64,000 nt of DNA from Histoplasma ohiense (taxonomy: Eukaryota; Ascomycota; Eurotiomycetes; Onygenales; Ajellomycetaceae). Each line of letters opens with the position of its first letter. Position 1 is the stretch's first letter. The position numbers and the translations under genes are program-made. The stretch is from contig JAEVHH010000005.1 in assembly GCA_017607445.1 (NCBI GenBank), positions 1,493,001 through 1,557,000 on the forward strand, written 5' to 3'. Below, one piece after another: positions 24,524 to 35,039 of the stretch. Under the pieces are notes generated by a model. It did not search any database, had not been told where the DNA came from, and saw only the letters and a program-made list of their open reading frames with translations.

Positions 24524-24559
<36 letters not shown>
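24524..24559. repeat. (AC)n-(TA)n compound microsatellite
   Basis: Dinucleotide tract that switches from AC to TA units, about 55 bp after the stop codon of the ASPM-like gene. Confidence 0.95.
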
Positions 24560-25399
24560 GGGGGTTTTCCTTATTTTTATTTTTATAGCGATGGCGATGT
24601 TGCGGGGGCCGTCTTGGGTGCTCCGGCGCTTGCACAGTTATTGATACAGTGGGGGTCCACTGGTTTCCCCTTCCTTTATACACAAACACACGCAGTATAT
24701 ATATAGTACAGTACAACGGTCATTCATTGTAAATACATACAAAAGGTATATATATCCTAAAAACAAGATGCTCTATACACGCACTATGTTTCGTTTGTTT
24801 TTATTTCATCTGAAGCAAAAAAAGGCTTCACATACATTCCACATTTCAAACGGATGGAGTCCGCGAGGTTGATAAAAAAGAAGGGGCCCCGATTAGAGGG
24901 AAGTGAATTCCAGCAAATAACCGAATTTCTCAGAAAACAATGAAAAAACACAAAGAAAAAAAGAAAAAAAAAAAAAAAGAAAGCCATATGAACCGGATAG
25001 GAGGAGGGTAAGCACCAGAGTTAATTTAAAAAAAAAATCTCCGCTCTTGTGACGACGATATATCCGTACATGTAGCTTATTCTACAGTACAACGTATAAC
25101 TAGCTCCAATCGCAAACAAATCCCCAAAACACAACGCCCCAAGGGAAAGGAGGGGATGGATGCTTGCCTTTTTTTTTTTTTTTTTTTTTTTTATTTCACA
25201 TTCCTTGGTTATATTCGGCAATACGGCTATGGCGGAGAGAAGAAAAAATATTGATTGATTGATTGATGAGGTGCACGCGTACGCGGTGATCAGGTGCAGT
25301 GGAGATTGAAGATGTGCTTGAAATTGAAGGAAAGCCCCTAAGCTGGTTGACCAATCTCGAGAGAGTTGAATTTTTTTTTTTTCTTTTTAATCTTTCGCG

Positions 25400-25420
25400 C
25401 ACACACACACACACACACAC
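25400..25420. repeat. (CA)n microsatellite
   Basis: About ten CA units preceded by a T-run at 25371-25380. Confidence 0.95.
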
Positions 25421-25476
25421 GGAAGGATCCAGGGACATGAGATTGACACATCGCAAGCGTCTTTTGGGCAGTTATT

Positions 25477-25498
25477 GGTTGGTTGGTTGGTTGGTTGG
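25477..25498. repeat. (GGTT)n tetranucleotide repeat
   Basis: Five and a half units, in the same microsatellite-dense interval. Confidence 0.9.
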
Positions 25499-25897
25499 CA
25501 GAGATGAATGACATCATGGGTTGAGCAGCCAGCTGATACCTTACTGCGGAGGTAAGTAGCGGAGCCAAGGCGAGCAACGGAGCCAGGCAGGGAGCGGGAA
25601 GCGTTCTATTTCCTTCCTGGCCCGCCCTGTCGACATGTGTTTATGATCCCGGGGGCTATGGCGGGTAAGAGATATGTACGGGTAAAAGATATAAGGGAAT
25701 ATTAAGGAAACGGAGCGAAAAAGGAAACAGGAGCGGTTTAGGTGATGCTGAATTTGACGAATTTCTTGTCGTTGCGATCTGCAGCGCAGCAACCACGCAG
25801 TATATCCACTAGCTGTCCCTGTGCTGTAAGGGGGCTCCTTGTCGTACACAGCTGCAAGTCCCTTGGTTCAAAAGAACCATCCAGGGAATCAGCATCG

Positions 25898-25925
25898 CGT
25901 GTGTGTGTGTGTGTGTGTGTGTGTG
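25898..25925. repeat. (GT)n microsatellite
   Basis: About 14 GT units in non-coding DNA. Confidence 0.95.
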
Positions 25926-26511
25926 CATGTACTGGACAAAAGAAGCTGGGCAAGGCCCCTCGCCCTGTTCAAAGGCTCAGTATTGGGTTGGCTCTTTGAC
26001 AGCGCGAGGTTAAGAGTATCTTTGGAGTTAGTTAGGCTGCTGACCGCTCTCTGCCAAACCATGTAGTTACCCTTGTATCGTGCCTGTCTGTCCCTAATCC
26101 CGAAGCGCGGGATGATAACAACAGCAACAAGGCTGGGCAAAAAAAAAAAAAAAACCGAATCGCCATGCTTGTTCAAGTGTGGACAGCGTCCAGTGTGCAG
26201 TGTCCGGTGCGTAGTGTTGTACCTGGCTGTTGAGTGTATCCGCACTAAAACCGGGACCCTTTCAAGCACGAATGGCCGAAGCCACCAAACACCAGACCCC
26301 GCCCCAGCACAGCGTCGCGGGACAGTGAGAGCTTCCTCGGTGTTCAGCCAGTGGACCAAAAATCCCTCATACAACGCGGCGGCACGACGGAAAGACGGCT
26401 TCTCTGGACACGGATCTATCTGGTCCCCCAATCCAAACATCACATGTTTGGCTCTCTTCCTCTTTCCTGAATTTTGTGTGGTCATCCCCTCGCACCGCAC
26501 GGGGAGAAAGC

Positions 26512-26543
26512 CGGTGGTGGTGGTGGTGGTGGTGGTGGTGGTG
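26512..26543. repeat. (GGT)n microsatellite
   Basis: About ten units. Frames across it would encode poly-Val, poly-Gly or poly-His, none of them part of a convincing gene. Confidence 0.95.
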
Positions 26544-27062
26544 AGCTGACAAGGAAGCATCGTTCTCCCGTATATGTATGTTTGCCGGAAAGGAAAGCAA
26601 AAAGGAAAAGGGAAAGGAAAGGGAATGCATCAAGATATTGGGCTAATAATTTAATGATCAATGCGACAGTATGTGTGTAATAATAATGAACATAATAAGG
26701 ATATCCACTTTATAGCCAGTCGAGGCATTATGATAACCATTAAGCAACTAGTCAATACTTATTTATTACATACAGAATCAATCTTTAAACTTTTAGGGGC
26801 CTGCCTGGTTAGATGCTACTTTTGGCCGGTCTAGCACCATTGTACAGGTGCCAGTATACCCTGATTGTGAAACAAACTTGCTATAAATGTACTTTTTGGG
26901 GTTGAAGTAATTTACTCATACTTCTTTCATTCCTGAGCTTCGGTTTGCCTCACCCTGTCTTGTCCTTGCTCACTAGGATCCCATGGCGTTCACCTGGGCC
27001 ATAAGACAGAAATAGCGGAAGGTGTTGGAAGGGTTGGGGGGCTTTGCTTGAATTGTGAGGAT

Positions 27063-28529
27063 TCAGGTACGATTAGACTCCCGGAAAGACGTCTGCAATT
27101 CTGACGGACCCGATTTCAACTGAGCCGTGACATCTTCTGATGTAATCGCTGGTGCAGTCTCACTGGAGGTCTGCTGACGTCTCCTCTGCCCTCTTGCTTC
27201 CCACTCATCCATGACATTATCCCAGATGTCGCTCTCCTTACCGATATCGCTATCATCGCTAGACTCCGCAAGATCATCATCCTCTTCTCCAAGTGTACTA
27301 AATTCTGATTTTCTCTTTTTGGATGTCCGCGCTCTTCGAACCGCCGCCACTGTAGTTGGCCTTAAGCTGTGCCCCGCTTAGAAATTCTGCCGTCCACACC
27401 TTCTGAGTCTCCTCGGCGCCAGTCGACACTTCGAGGCGAATAACATTGAGGGGTTCACCGTTTGTAACGAAGGGCTTCACAGACAGAAGAATGGCCCAAG
27501 CGAACCGAGCAAAGAGATAAGGACGGGAGTCGCTTTCAAGGTATTGGACTATCGTGTTGTGGTAGGTCGGCCAGTATTCAGCTTCGGAAAGTATGTGTGA
27601 TACGTAGCGTGCTGAACGAGTACCGTTATCCGTCTCATGCGCACCTCCTCCCCCAGCAATCTTTGGTACGATAACGAACCACCGTTTGTCGAAGCATTTA
27701 AGAATATCCGGTGTAAGCGGAAGGAGATTCGCTGGATTATCAATATCTCGCAAGTCTCTACCATATCGGTACATCACATTTCTAGAGTACCAGAGCACTT
27801 CTTCCTTCGGTAAGAGGTGTGCTTCTTCAGTGCATATCGAGAAGTTGGTGATGCCACATCGAAGTCTAGTGGCTTCAGGAAATACGGATATAGGGCCCCA
27901 AGTATCTGGGATGCGGTCGTGCGGGAACTCCCAGTCCTGGAAACTGGGGAGTGTGGTTCTCCACTATGCTGCGGCTGGCGGTCGCAGTGTATAGGTGGTG
28001 GGTTGGGTGGCCACGCCCGCTGTGGGCCGGGCCACACCACCACACCCACGGGTATATATATCACTATGAGCGCAACCATTTAACAAATGGTTACGTTGGC
28101 ATTTTGCTATGGATAACCTAGTGGTCATAGTGCTATCTTATCACAGGACAATGGGGTATTTGCCTAGTAGAAATGGATCAGAACAGCGATGAGAAGGTGG
28201 AGAAGTTTGCATGCTCGCGCATGCGTCAACCAGAAAATAGTAAGTTGGGTCCGTCAGAACTCCATCAAGTGGGACAGTCACAGGGTGTTGAGCATCTTTA
28301 TCATGACAAAGACGGCCAGTTTCAAACGCGTTGTTTCCGATGATCTGGCAGGCAATCAAGGCGGCTTGGTGGTGAACTCCAGAGCTATTTGATCAACACG
28401 CGGAAGGATCAGGAGAATATTGCAGGGAGTTTGATAGCCAGGATGCAAGAAATAGATATTTTCGGACATTGATCTTTCTACAGGAGGGATCGGGGATGCA
28501 TGGAACTCAGACAGACTTCCATCAGCCAT
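27063..28529 (-). pseudogene. Degraded fungal HNH-nuclease-domain family gene
   Basis: The minus strand reads, in pieces, as a member of the repeated fungal HNH-domain family. The N-terminal piece (from 28529) includes NIYFLHPGYQTPCNILLILP. It then shifts frame to HHQAALIACQIIGNNAF and continues through LTDPTYYFLVDACA to KYPIV near 28147. A 198-bp stretch with stops follows. At about 27948 the protein resumes as PSFQDWEFPHDRIP, then RCGITN, EEAHLLPKEEVLWYSRN and NLLPLTPDILKCFDKRWFVIVPK, the HNH core. A second shift near 27340 moves from SGGGSK into a frame reading RARTSKKRK and a Ser/Asp-rich tail ending at 27063. Two shifts and an insertion make an intact product unlikely. A spliced gene with poor splice sites is the alternative, and would still need the shift near 28400 explained. 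Confidence 0.8.
27949..28146. mobile_element. Insertion-like 198-bp segment inside the HNH pseudogene
   Basis: The sequence separates KYPIV from PSFQDW, which are expected to be adjacent in this family. It contains a perfect 8-bp inverted pair cactatga (28062-28069) and tcatagtg (28125-28132), and inside it the hairpin aaccattt (28074-28081) / aaatggtt (28085-28092). The remaining half is GC-rich and C/G-skewed. No clear target-site duplication was found, so a MITE-like relic is only a suggestion; an unspliced intron with weak borders is the alternative. Confidence 0.4.
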
Positions 28530-28558
28530 TTTGAAGGATATAGCGGCAGTAGTGAGAT

Positions 28559-28630
28559 AGAAGAATGGGGGTCATGGTGGAGGTCGTGAAGTGGAGAAAT
28601 AGAAGAATGGAGGTCGCGGAGTGGAGAGAT
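28559..28630. repeat. Imperfect tandem duplication
   Basis: Two copies beginning agaagaatgg and ending gtggaga; the first copy carries about 12 extra bases. It lies just upstream of the HNH pseudogene start. Confidence 0.75.
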
Positions 28631-28816
28631 TGTAAGCGCCGTGGTGGTATAGAGGGTACGAAACACCCAATCCAAATGGATACTAACAAAAACTCTATTA
28701 ATAAACACCAGCAGTTTGATAAACAGAACCTAACTAGCAGGCTTCAACGCTAACGATACCAAAAAGGTGAAGTGCAGAGTTATTGAATGACAAAAAGTAT
28801 AATTGCTGTTGTGTGT

Positions 28817-28846
28817 AAAATTTCACTAAAATTTCACTAAAATTTC
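28817..28846. repeat. Short tandem repeat, 11-bp unit
   Basis: Nearly three copies of aaaatttcact between the HNH pseudogene and the tRNA-Asp gene. Confidence 0.85.
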
Positions 28847-28942
28847 ATATCATAGGCTCATAGCTGAGTGAAGCGGGCTGGTGAAAGCGTAGTTAAATTT
28901 GGGGGAATAACAAAAAATTGAAAAGACAAACCTTCGAAAGGT

Positions 28943-29033
28943 CTCCCCGACAGGGAATCGAACCCTGGTCTCCCGCGCTTGGCAAGTTTCTTGGAATGAC
29001 AAGCGGAAATCATGACCACTAGACCATCGAGGA
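28943..29033 (-). tRNA. tRNA-Asp (GTC) with a 19-nt intron
   Basis: The minus strand folds as a complete tRNA. The acceptor arms tcctcga and tcgggga pair with one wobble, the D-arm has ctagtggtca, and the T-arm contains ggttcgattcc. The anticodon stem pairs tccgc with gcggg around loop ttgtca...c, giving anticodon GTC. A 19-nt intron interrupts the loop one base after the anticodon, the canonical position. Removing it leaves a 72-nt tRNA with discriminator G. T-runs at 28921-28924 and 28912-28917 (A-runs on the plus strand) provide the Pol III terminator. A and B boxes are internal. Confidence 0.93.
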
Positions 29034-31507
29034 TAAACTTGGTTTCATAAAAATCGATCATTACGGTTACAAGTAAATTCACCAATTTCTCAATTGTTTC
29101 AACGGGATTGTATAATTTTTCCATTACTCTACGGGACTGCAGAGGATTTTAGCCACTTTTCCCAATAGTTTGAAAAGGTTTGATTCTAGGGAGACGTGGA
29201 GGTGTTTCGTAGCCACCCAGTTCTGAAATAATGCTCCAATGACATTCACTGAAATATCAGCACCGAGTTTGACATCAGTGGCATGCTCTGCTTTGCTATC
29301 GTATTCGAAAGCTCGAATTATACTAGGATTGTTTGCTTTTGCTTTCGAACTCACTTTTTCTTTCTCCTCTTTCTTGCCCAATTGTGTGCCGTTTCCTTTT
29401 GACAAGCGACAGGTTGATGTCTAATGCGAGCTGTCCGCTGTAAAATATTAGAAGCGCATGTACTTGATTGGCATTTACTTTACAGCGAAGTTACCAAAGC
29501 GCCACCCTCAAAATATTTTTGGAGGCTTGCAGTGTGGATGATGCATGTCATCACGCTTTTGAAATAAACTAAACCGACCTCGGATGGCGGTTCAGTCGGC
29601 CTGAATCTATGTTTCTATGAGCTGTTGCGCCCGAATGCATCATCATCATCATTATTATTTTTGATTAGATCGTTGAACTGACCCTGTATCAAGGATGCGG
29701 GTTTGAGCTGATGGCAGTTCTGTTGTTTTTTGTTTCGTCTTCGTTTTCTTAGCAACGGCATGGAGACTAAATTCACAAAATAGACATTATCTCTTTGAAC
29801 ACTCCTCACAGAAACGACAACTAATTGAAGACTAATTTTTCTTTTCATTCCTCAATTTCGCAAGAGTATTCCTATTGGCCATGGATGGGTAGCATGGTAT
29901 GTGTCAAGCTGCGCTGCACGACTTGGCAATTCCGCGTGTTTTCGTAGAGGGTGTGTCGTACAGCATCCGGGCATGCATGAACAGACCTCCACACGCCGCA
30001 CGGGCAGGATTGTGATTTCTTTATTGCGCCATGCCGCGAGGAGTTAAGAGGTGTGGTTTCGAATATGTGGTGTACTGGGGCTAATGCTGAGCAACGTCTG
30101 GCACACCCTGCGCCGCCGCGGATCAACACCCGCCTAACGGTCTCCAGCCAAGTCACCAGGATACAGAGTAGACACTTTGATCGTCCTGCGTACGTCCTGC
30201 GTACGTCCTTGAGAAGGCTTGGGTAAATGCGATTTCACTCACTGCTCTCTTTGAGTAGGTTATAGGTGACGACGGCTTGGACCCAATGGTACAGATGACT
30301 CGACCTGGTTTGATGGATGGGAAATTGAAAAGAAACACCGCAAATTGCAATTGAAAACACATTTCCCCTTCCCGGGAAGGGGAAATCGGACATTGTTCGC
30401 CATTGCTGTCGCTGTCATTGTCGTTGTCGCTATCTGGATAGGTTTGCTACAGCGCTCCATATGCTGCTGCTTTACCCTGAGGGGTAAGTCATTGTTCTGA
30501 TGAAGGTTACGATCTTCATACTTGTAAGAAAATCGTAATCGACATTTTCAGATGATGGAAAGAGAGTAATCCTGATTTGAGATGGGGAAATGTCGAAGAC
30601 CATTTCATCTCAGATGAATAAGGAACCCGATCGATTGATTCCATGGCCATTTTTACCCAAATCAATATTTACTATTTATTACTGCTTTGTTTACGCAGCG
30701 ATACGCAATACGCCTAATACGCACCGCGTGGGGTCGACTCAGACCCGATTAGTCACCCGCCCGCCCTGTGCCCTTCAAGAACTCGCCGCCGCCCGGTTTG
30801 ACTTCTTCTCACGTCCTTCTTCCTTTCTACCATTCCAGCCCATCCCACACTGGCCCAATCCCTCTCTTCCGTCCTCCTGTGTCTATCAATCTCACTGTCT
30901 ACTGTCCATCTAAGCGCTCTCTGTCTGTGTGACTCACAACCCGATCACTCCCGTTACTGTTACTTGCTTTCGCTGAGCAGCAGGCTAGCAGTAGAAAATC
31001 TTTGCAACGATCGGTGGCGACACAACCTTGGGCTTGACACTTCCGTCTTGTGCCCACCCGATCCTCCCCAGCAACCCTAGGTGCCCGGACGCTACTCGAC
31101 AGCAGCCATCTGTTTGGGGTTTGCCCCGTGCATCATCCTCGTTTCTCTTCACGTACGAACATCGCCGCCTCGATCACGTCCTTCTGGCCAAGATGACGGT
31201 CTACCTCTTATGACAATAGCTTTCTTGATGGGCATTTCCTTGCTCCTCAAAGGTCCTCCATAGATCAGCGGAAGCATACCTTGAGTATTGCCTGGTCGTC
31301 TCTGCGTGCTATCGACAACAATCTTTGGTTGCGCAACCACTTTCCTAATTTCATTCGGGTGGCCTTTTGGTTTTATTTCCTTCGTTTCTTATTACCATCT
31401 ACCCTACATCATATTTGATCTTGTTTCTTTACATTAGACCTTGATCAGTACGTTAGGATTCGATCTGAAGGATCCGCCGCATCCATTTGCCACCTATCTA
31501 GTCGGCT
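29034..31507. other. Intergenic region between tRNA-Asp and the DUF3295-like gene
   Basis: About 2.5 kb. An open frame on the minus strand at 29124-29405 looks protein-like but has no ATG and may be a relic. A threefold 11-bp tandem repeat lies at 30182-30211. C/T-rich sequence from about 30800 to 31150 probably represents the promoter and leader of the gene starting at 31508. No gene was recognised with confidence. Confidence 0.6.
30182..30211. repeat. Tandem repeat, 11-bp unit
   Basis: Nearly three copies of cgtcctgcgta. Confidence 0.9.
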
Positions 31508-33790
31508 ATGATGAATGTTTTGACCAACATGTTTCGTTTATCCAACACCCCGGGTACTCCAACGATCGATGGCGAGGAGATTTCTGCGGAGGCGGACGAG
31601 CCACCAGACGATCGTCAACTTAAGCCGTCCTCGAAATTGGAAAATATCGTTCCTCAACCCTACACCAAAGCGAGACTTTTTATTCCGGATGCAAAGAAGG
31701 AGTCTCTGCTTACCCGGGCTCTACTGCTCTGCGGCCCTGAGCCTTCGTCTATCGATTGTCTATCTCAACCTTCACATGTAAATGAATCCGATCGAAATTA
31801 CCCGCCGTCGATATATAGCAACATCAGCGGGCCTTCGACTGCAGAACTGACCAGCGACGGGGAGACAAAAACCCCACCACGGTCAGATTCACCAAGTCCA
31901 CCGATTCCGTCCGGGTTTGCTCATTTGCCCACCACATTCCGTGGCCGTATGCAAGTCAAAAGCCCGGTAGCACCTACCACCGACATTCCCCAATCGGAAA
32001 TTGAAGCCAATCTTGGACGGAAGCGCTTGATAAGCTTCGCATGTGGGCGAAAAATTGACGAGTCGAAATATTCGAGCGAACCAGTGAAGGATACAAATGG
32101 TGTGCCCAAGCGGAAGTCTGTTCTGACTTTTATTTGCGCCCCGCGACCAACTGGCGAGAGTGGAAAGACGGTTGAACAAACGGACCGCGGCGGAAATTCC
32201 TCATGCCACCATACTGGCATCTCACCCCTCCCGCTGCGCAAACCCAGTTCGGACCCTTCAATAACATCGCAGGAAAAGGTCGATCGACGCGACGCTCCTT
32301 CAAAAAAGCCACCGGGTGCTCCTCGTACTTCGAGGCCTGGTGAGTTTGAACTCTCTGATGCGATTCGTTTTCACGAATTCGGTAGTTCTTTGGAAGACGA
32401 TGATTGGGTAAACCAGACGACGGTTTATAAGGAGAAAATGACGCTGAATGATTGCATGAAGAAGGAACTTGCGATTAGGAAACTGGGTGAAGAAGCGGAG
32501 GAAGAAGCTCGTCAGGACGAAGAGGATGCCGAAAATGATGATGACGACGACGATGATAACAATGATGACGACGACGACGACGAGGATGATGAGGATGATG
32601 ATGATGATGATGAGGATGATGACGACGATGATGGTGATGAAGACGAAGATGATTCAACGCTTCAAAATGATATTTCTGACGCTGGTAATGAGAGCGATAA
32701 TGAGGCTGGGTTTGCGGACTCTGACGACACTGATAACGAATCTGAATACGCATTCTGGGCGCCGTCGATGGCAACTGCCTCTACTAGCGTTGATAACGCT
32801 GATGTTGCCAACCAAGTTTCTAGACGGCGAGGTTCATGCTCTTCAACTGAATCTTCAAACGAACGGAAGAAAGGCCGCAAAGAAGTGACACCACCTCTGC
32901 AATCCGGGCGGTGCCAAAGACACCGTCGGCCTAGCAAGCCCCAAAAGTATGGACCTTCCACACCACATCTTCCTGATAGCACCGATTTCGTATGTGGTAC
33001 GCTCGACGAAGACCGCCCTTTGGAAGCCGCGTATATTTCTTGCATGGAGCAACGTCGTCGGGCGAAACATATCCTTATCCCTCAGGACATTGATCCGAGT
33101 TTTCCCACCACAGATCCCGAGGACGGAGATGGAGACGATGATGAAAATCATGACGACCATGATGACATCACAGAAAAGGTTCATGCACATGATCCAGAGG
33201 GCCTTCGCGGAAGACAGAAAGCCAGCAGTGGTAAAGTCACTCCATCAAGCTCTCCAAAACGTCTGCAGTCACCCCCTCCGCGGCGTGCCTATGGAAATTC
33301 TCCCCGACGTCTACGATCGCCTCCACCCATCATGAAATCGAGAACTCCTCCCTCACCACGCGGTCCTTATCTCGCTGCTGCAGCGCTCCACCCTGACGGT
33401 ATGAACATCACCGATCTCACGCAGAGGCCCCATCGGCCACGTACGAGGTCCCTCCCTCGCACGCCAAACCCTTTCTTCGCTCGGCTTGAACGCCGTCGAT
33501 TGACAAAGGCAATGCCTAATATGGCCAGCCCCAGCGAATCCAGCAACCACGACTTACACACCCGCGGACCTATCGATATTGTTGTGGGTCTCGAAAAGAA
33601 GCGTCAGAAACGGAAAGAAAAATTCTGGCGCCAGCACTGTAGGAAAGCTGCAAAGGAGAATCTTGAGCGTAAACCATTACCCGGTAAAGGTGCTGAACGC
33701 ATGAAAGAGCTTGGACTTGAAGTTGCAGAGCGCTTTAAGGCGTATGGCGTTGGCGTTGGGCAAGGTGCTCATCTTGTGCTCTCGATATAA
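31508..33790 (+). CDS. Acidic DUF3295-like regulatory protein
   Basis: A single 760-aa open frame from the ATG at 31508. The N-terminal half is Ser/Pro-rich. Around residues 278-330 a conserved block includes FELSDAIRFHEFGSSLEDDDW. It is followed by an almost uninterrupted Asp/Glu run at about 336-385, encoded by gat/gac repeats. The block TDFVCGTLDEDRPLEAAYISC and the basic C-terminus IVVGLEKKRQKRKEKFWRQHC, ending VLSI, match the fungal DUF3295 family. Members often also carry an upstream DUF1752 (AreA-like) segment with tryptophans; I do not see it here, so a missed upstream exon or a shorter form is possible. The role is probably in nitrogen or retrograde signalling (Mks1-like), but that is inference. 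The leader is C/T-rich, typical of constitutively expressed fungal genes. Confidence 0.8.
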   Translation: MMNVLTNMFRLSNTPGTPTIDGEEISAEADEPPDDRQLKPSSKLENIVPQPYTKARLFIPDAKKESLLTRALLLCGPEPSSIDCLSQPSHVNESDRNYPPSIYSNISGPSTAELTSDGETKTPPRSDSPSPPIPSGFAHLPTTFRGRMQVKSPVAPTTDIPQSEIEANLGRKRLISFACGRKIDESKYSSEPVKDTNGVPKRKSVLTFICAPRPTGESGKTVEQTDRGGNSSCHHTGISPLPLRKPSSDPSITSQEKVDRRDAPSKKPPGAPRTSRPGEFELSDAIRFHEFGSSLEDDDWVNQTTVYKEKMTLNDCMKKELAIRKLGEEAEEEARQDEEDAENDDDDDDDNNDDDDDDEDDEDDDDDDEDDDDDDGDEDEDDSTLQNDISDAGNESDNEAGFADSDDTDNESEYAFWAPSMATASTSVDNADVANQVSRRRGSCSSTESSNERKKGRKEVTPPLQSGRCQRHRRPSKPQKYGPSTPHLPDSTDFVCGTLDEDRPLEAAYISCMEQRRRAKHILIPQDIDPSFPTTDPEDGDGDDDENHDDHDDITEKVHAHDPEGLRGRQKASSGKVTPSSSPKRLQSPPPRRAYGNSPRRLRSPPPIMKSRTPPSPRGPYLAAAALHPDGMNITDLTQRPHRPRTRSLPRTPNPFFARLERRRLTKAMPNMASPSESSNHDLHTRGPIDIVVGLEKKRQKRKEKFWRQHCRKAAKENLERKPLPGKGAERMKELGLEVAERFKAYGVGVGQGAHLVLSI

Positions 33791-35039
33791 AAATTCACCA
33801 TATACCACCATATTGCATTGGTTTCGTTGTATCATTTTCCGATTCCGGAAGCCTCGTTCAAGGGCATATTTTGATTTGACATTTATGTTGTTCAAAGACC
33901 TCCTTTTTTTTTTTTTTTTTTTTTTTGAAAATATTTCGAGTTTCATATTCTTGTGCTACACCATGCTGTATATTCTTTTATTTTAATCTCGTCACTTTCT
34001 CTTTGCTTTTTATATCGTCTCCTTACATTCTTACGTTCAGTCCAGATTTTAGGAGAGGAAAGGTCAAACTTTTGTGAATTGATTTCTTCCAAACGTGAAG
34101 ATTCCTCTTCCCCTATCGTGTTCTTGACCTGTCTGGGAAATATTTTATTTCAATTTCATTTCTATCTTATTAGATGGGAAAGGATAGGCTTTTATTTTTG
34201 ACACATTTTGCTTTTCCTGCAGCCGTTTAACTTCGTTTATCACTTTCCATTTCTGTTGTTATTTGCATAACGAGACCATGGGCTTTCGTCCTCGCGTTTT
34301 CCGTAGATGTATCTGCATTTTCGTTCTTTTTCTTTTTTCTCTCTTTTTTTGGTAGTGCACTTCGTTAGGTGGACAGGGTCAGTAACCCAGCAACAACAAA
34401 AAGTGACCGCAGATTGAGGTTTTTTTTTCTTTTTTAAATACTTCTTCTGTAGATGTGAAATTCTCAGAAACTTGGGCATCCCTAAGAGTTCTTTCATTGA
34501 AGATTCCTCTTGATACTTGGGATAATTTGCGCACTAGCCCCAATCCAGAATTCCAAGCGAAGCCCTGTTGAGGTACACTGTGGCGCCGATAATCACGTGA
34601 GCGATGAATCAGCATATCCTTGGAAGGACACTTCTTGCAACGGTCAGGAAGAGAGCGACGACGATGATGAAGTGAAAGAAAGAATAACACATCGGCATCA
34701 ATTCCCAAATATCACTTGTGGGCTTCTTGCGATTTACACACGCATGCATCCGAGCAACCAATAGCCAGCAGCCTCCTAGCAAGCAAACCATCGCCGACCA
34801 AGTACCTTGGATTTCTTACAGACCCTGTCCTTGTTCTGGGAAGCTCCAAATAACAGATTGTGCTGAGGAGAGAACGACAGAAATCCTCGCCCGTTGTCAA
34901 CTCGGTTCGACTAAACTGTCCCTCGATCCCCGTCTCCTTCGATAACTTCTTGTTCATTTCCCCAACGGGAACCTCACTCTCATCCACGTTATTCCCGATT
35001 CCCTGCCATTTCTATTCAACTCAACATAAACCCTCCACG
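33791..35039. other. Intergenic region before sar1
   Basis: A T-run at 33906-33927 lies about 115 bp after the DUF3295-like stop codon. The rest is T-rich up to about 34360 and then ordinary. It should include the sar1 promoter; no gene was recognised. Confidence 0.6.

Larger units (their letters stand above)
24471..27062. other. Microsatellite-dense intergenic region (2.6 kb)
   Basis: Between the ASPM-like gene and the HNH pseudogene. It holds (AC)n then (TA)n at 24524-24559, A-runs around 24949-24979, a T-run at 25169-25192, (ATTG)n near 25248-25266, (CA)n at 25400-25420, (GGTT)n at 25477-25498, (GT)n at 25898-25925, an A-run near 26140-26154 and (GGT)n at 26512-26543. Open frames over these tracts encode runs of His, Val, Gly or Thr and are repeat artefacts. 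No gene was recognised. Confidence 0.75.

Noticed and set aside
26073..26680. Open frames encoding poly-Val, poly-His or poly-Gly
   Set aside because: These are translations of the (GGT)n microsatellite.
28100..28180. Possible tRNA at the A-box-like sequence ctagtggtca on the plus strand
   Set aside because: No T-arm (ggttcgattcc) or matching acceptor arm follows, so it does not fold as a tRNA.
32469..32888. Met-rich frame inside the DUF3295-like gene
   Set aside because: It is the +1 reading of the gat/gac repeat coding for the Asp/Glu tract.
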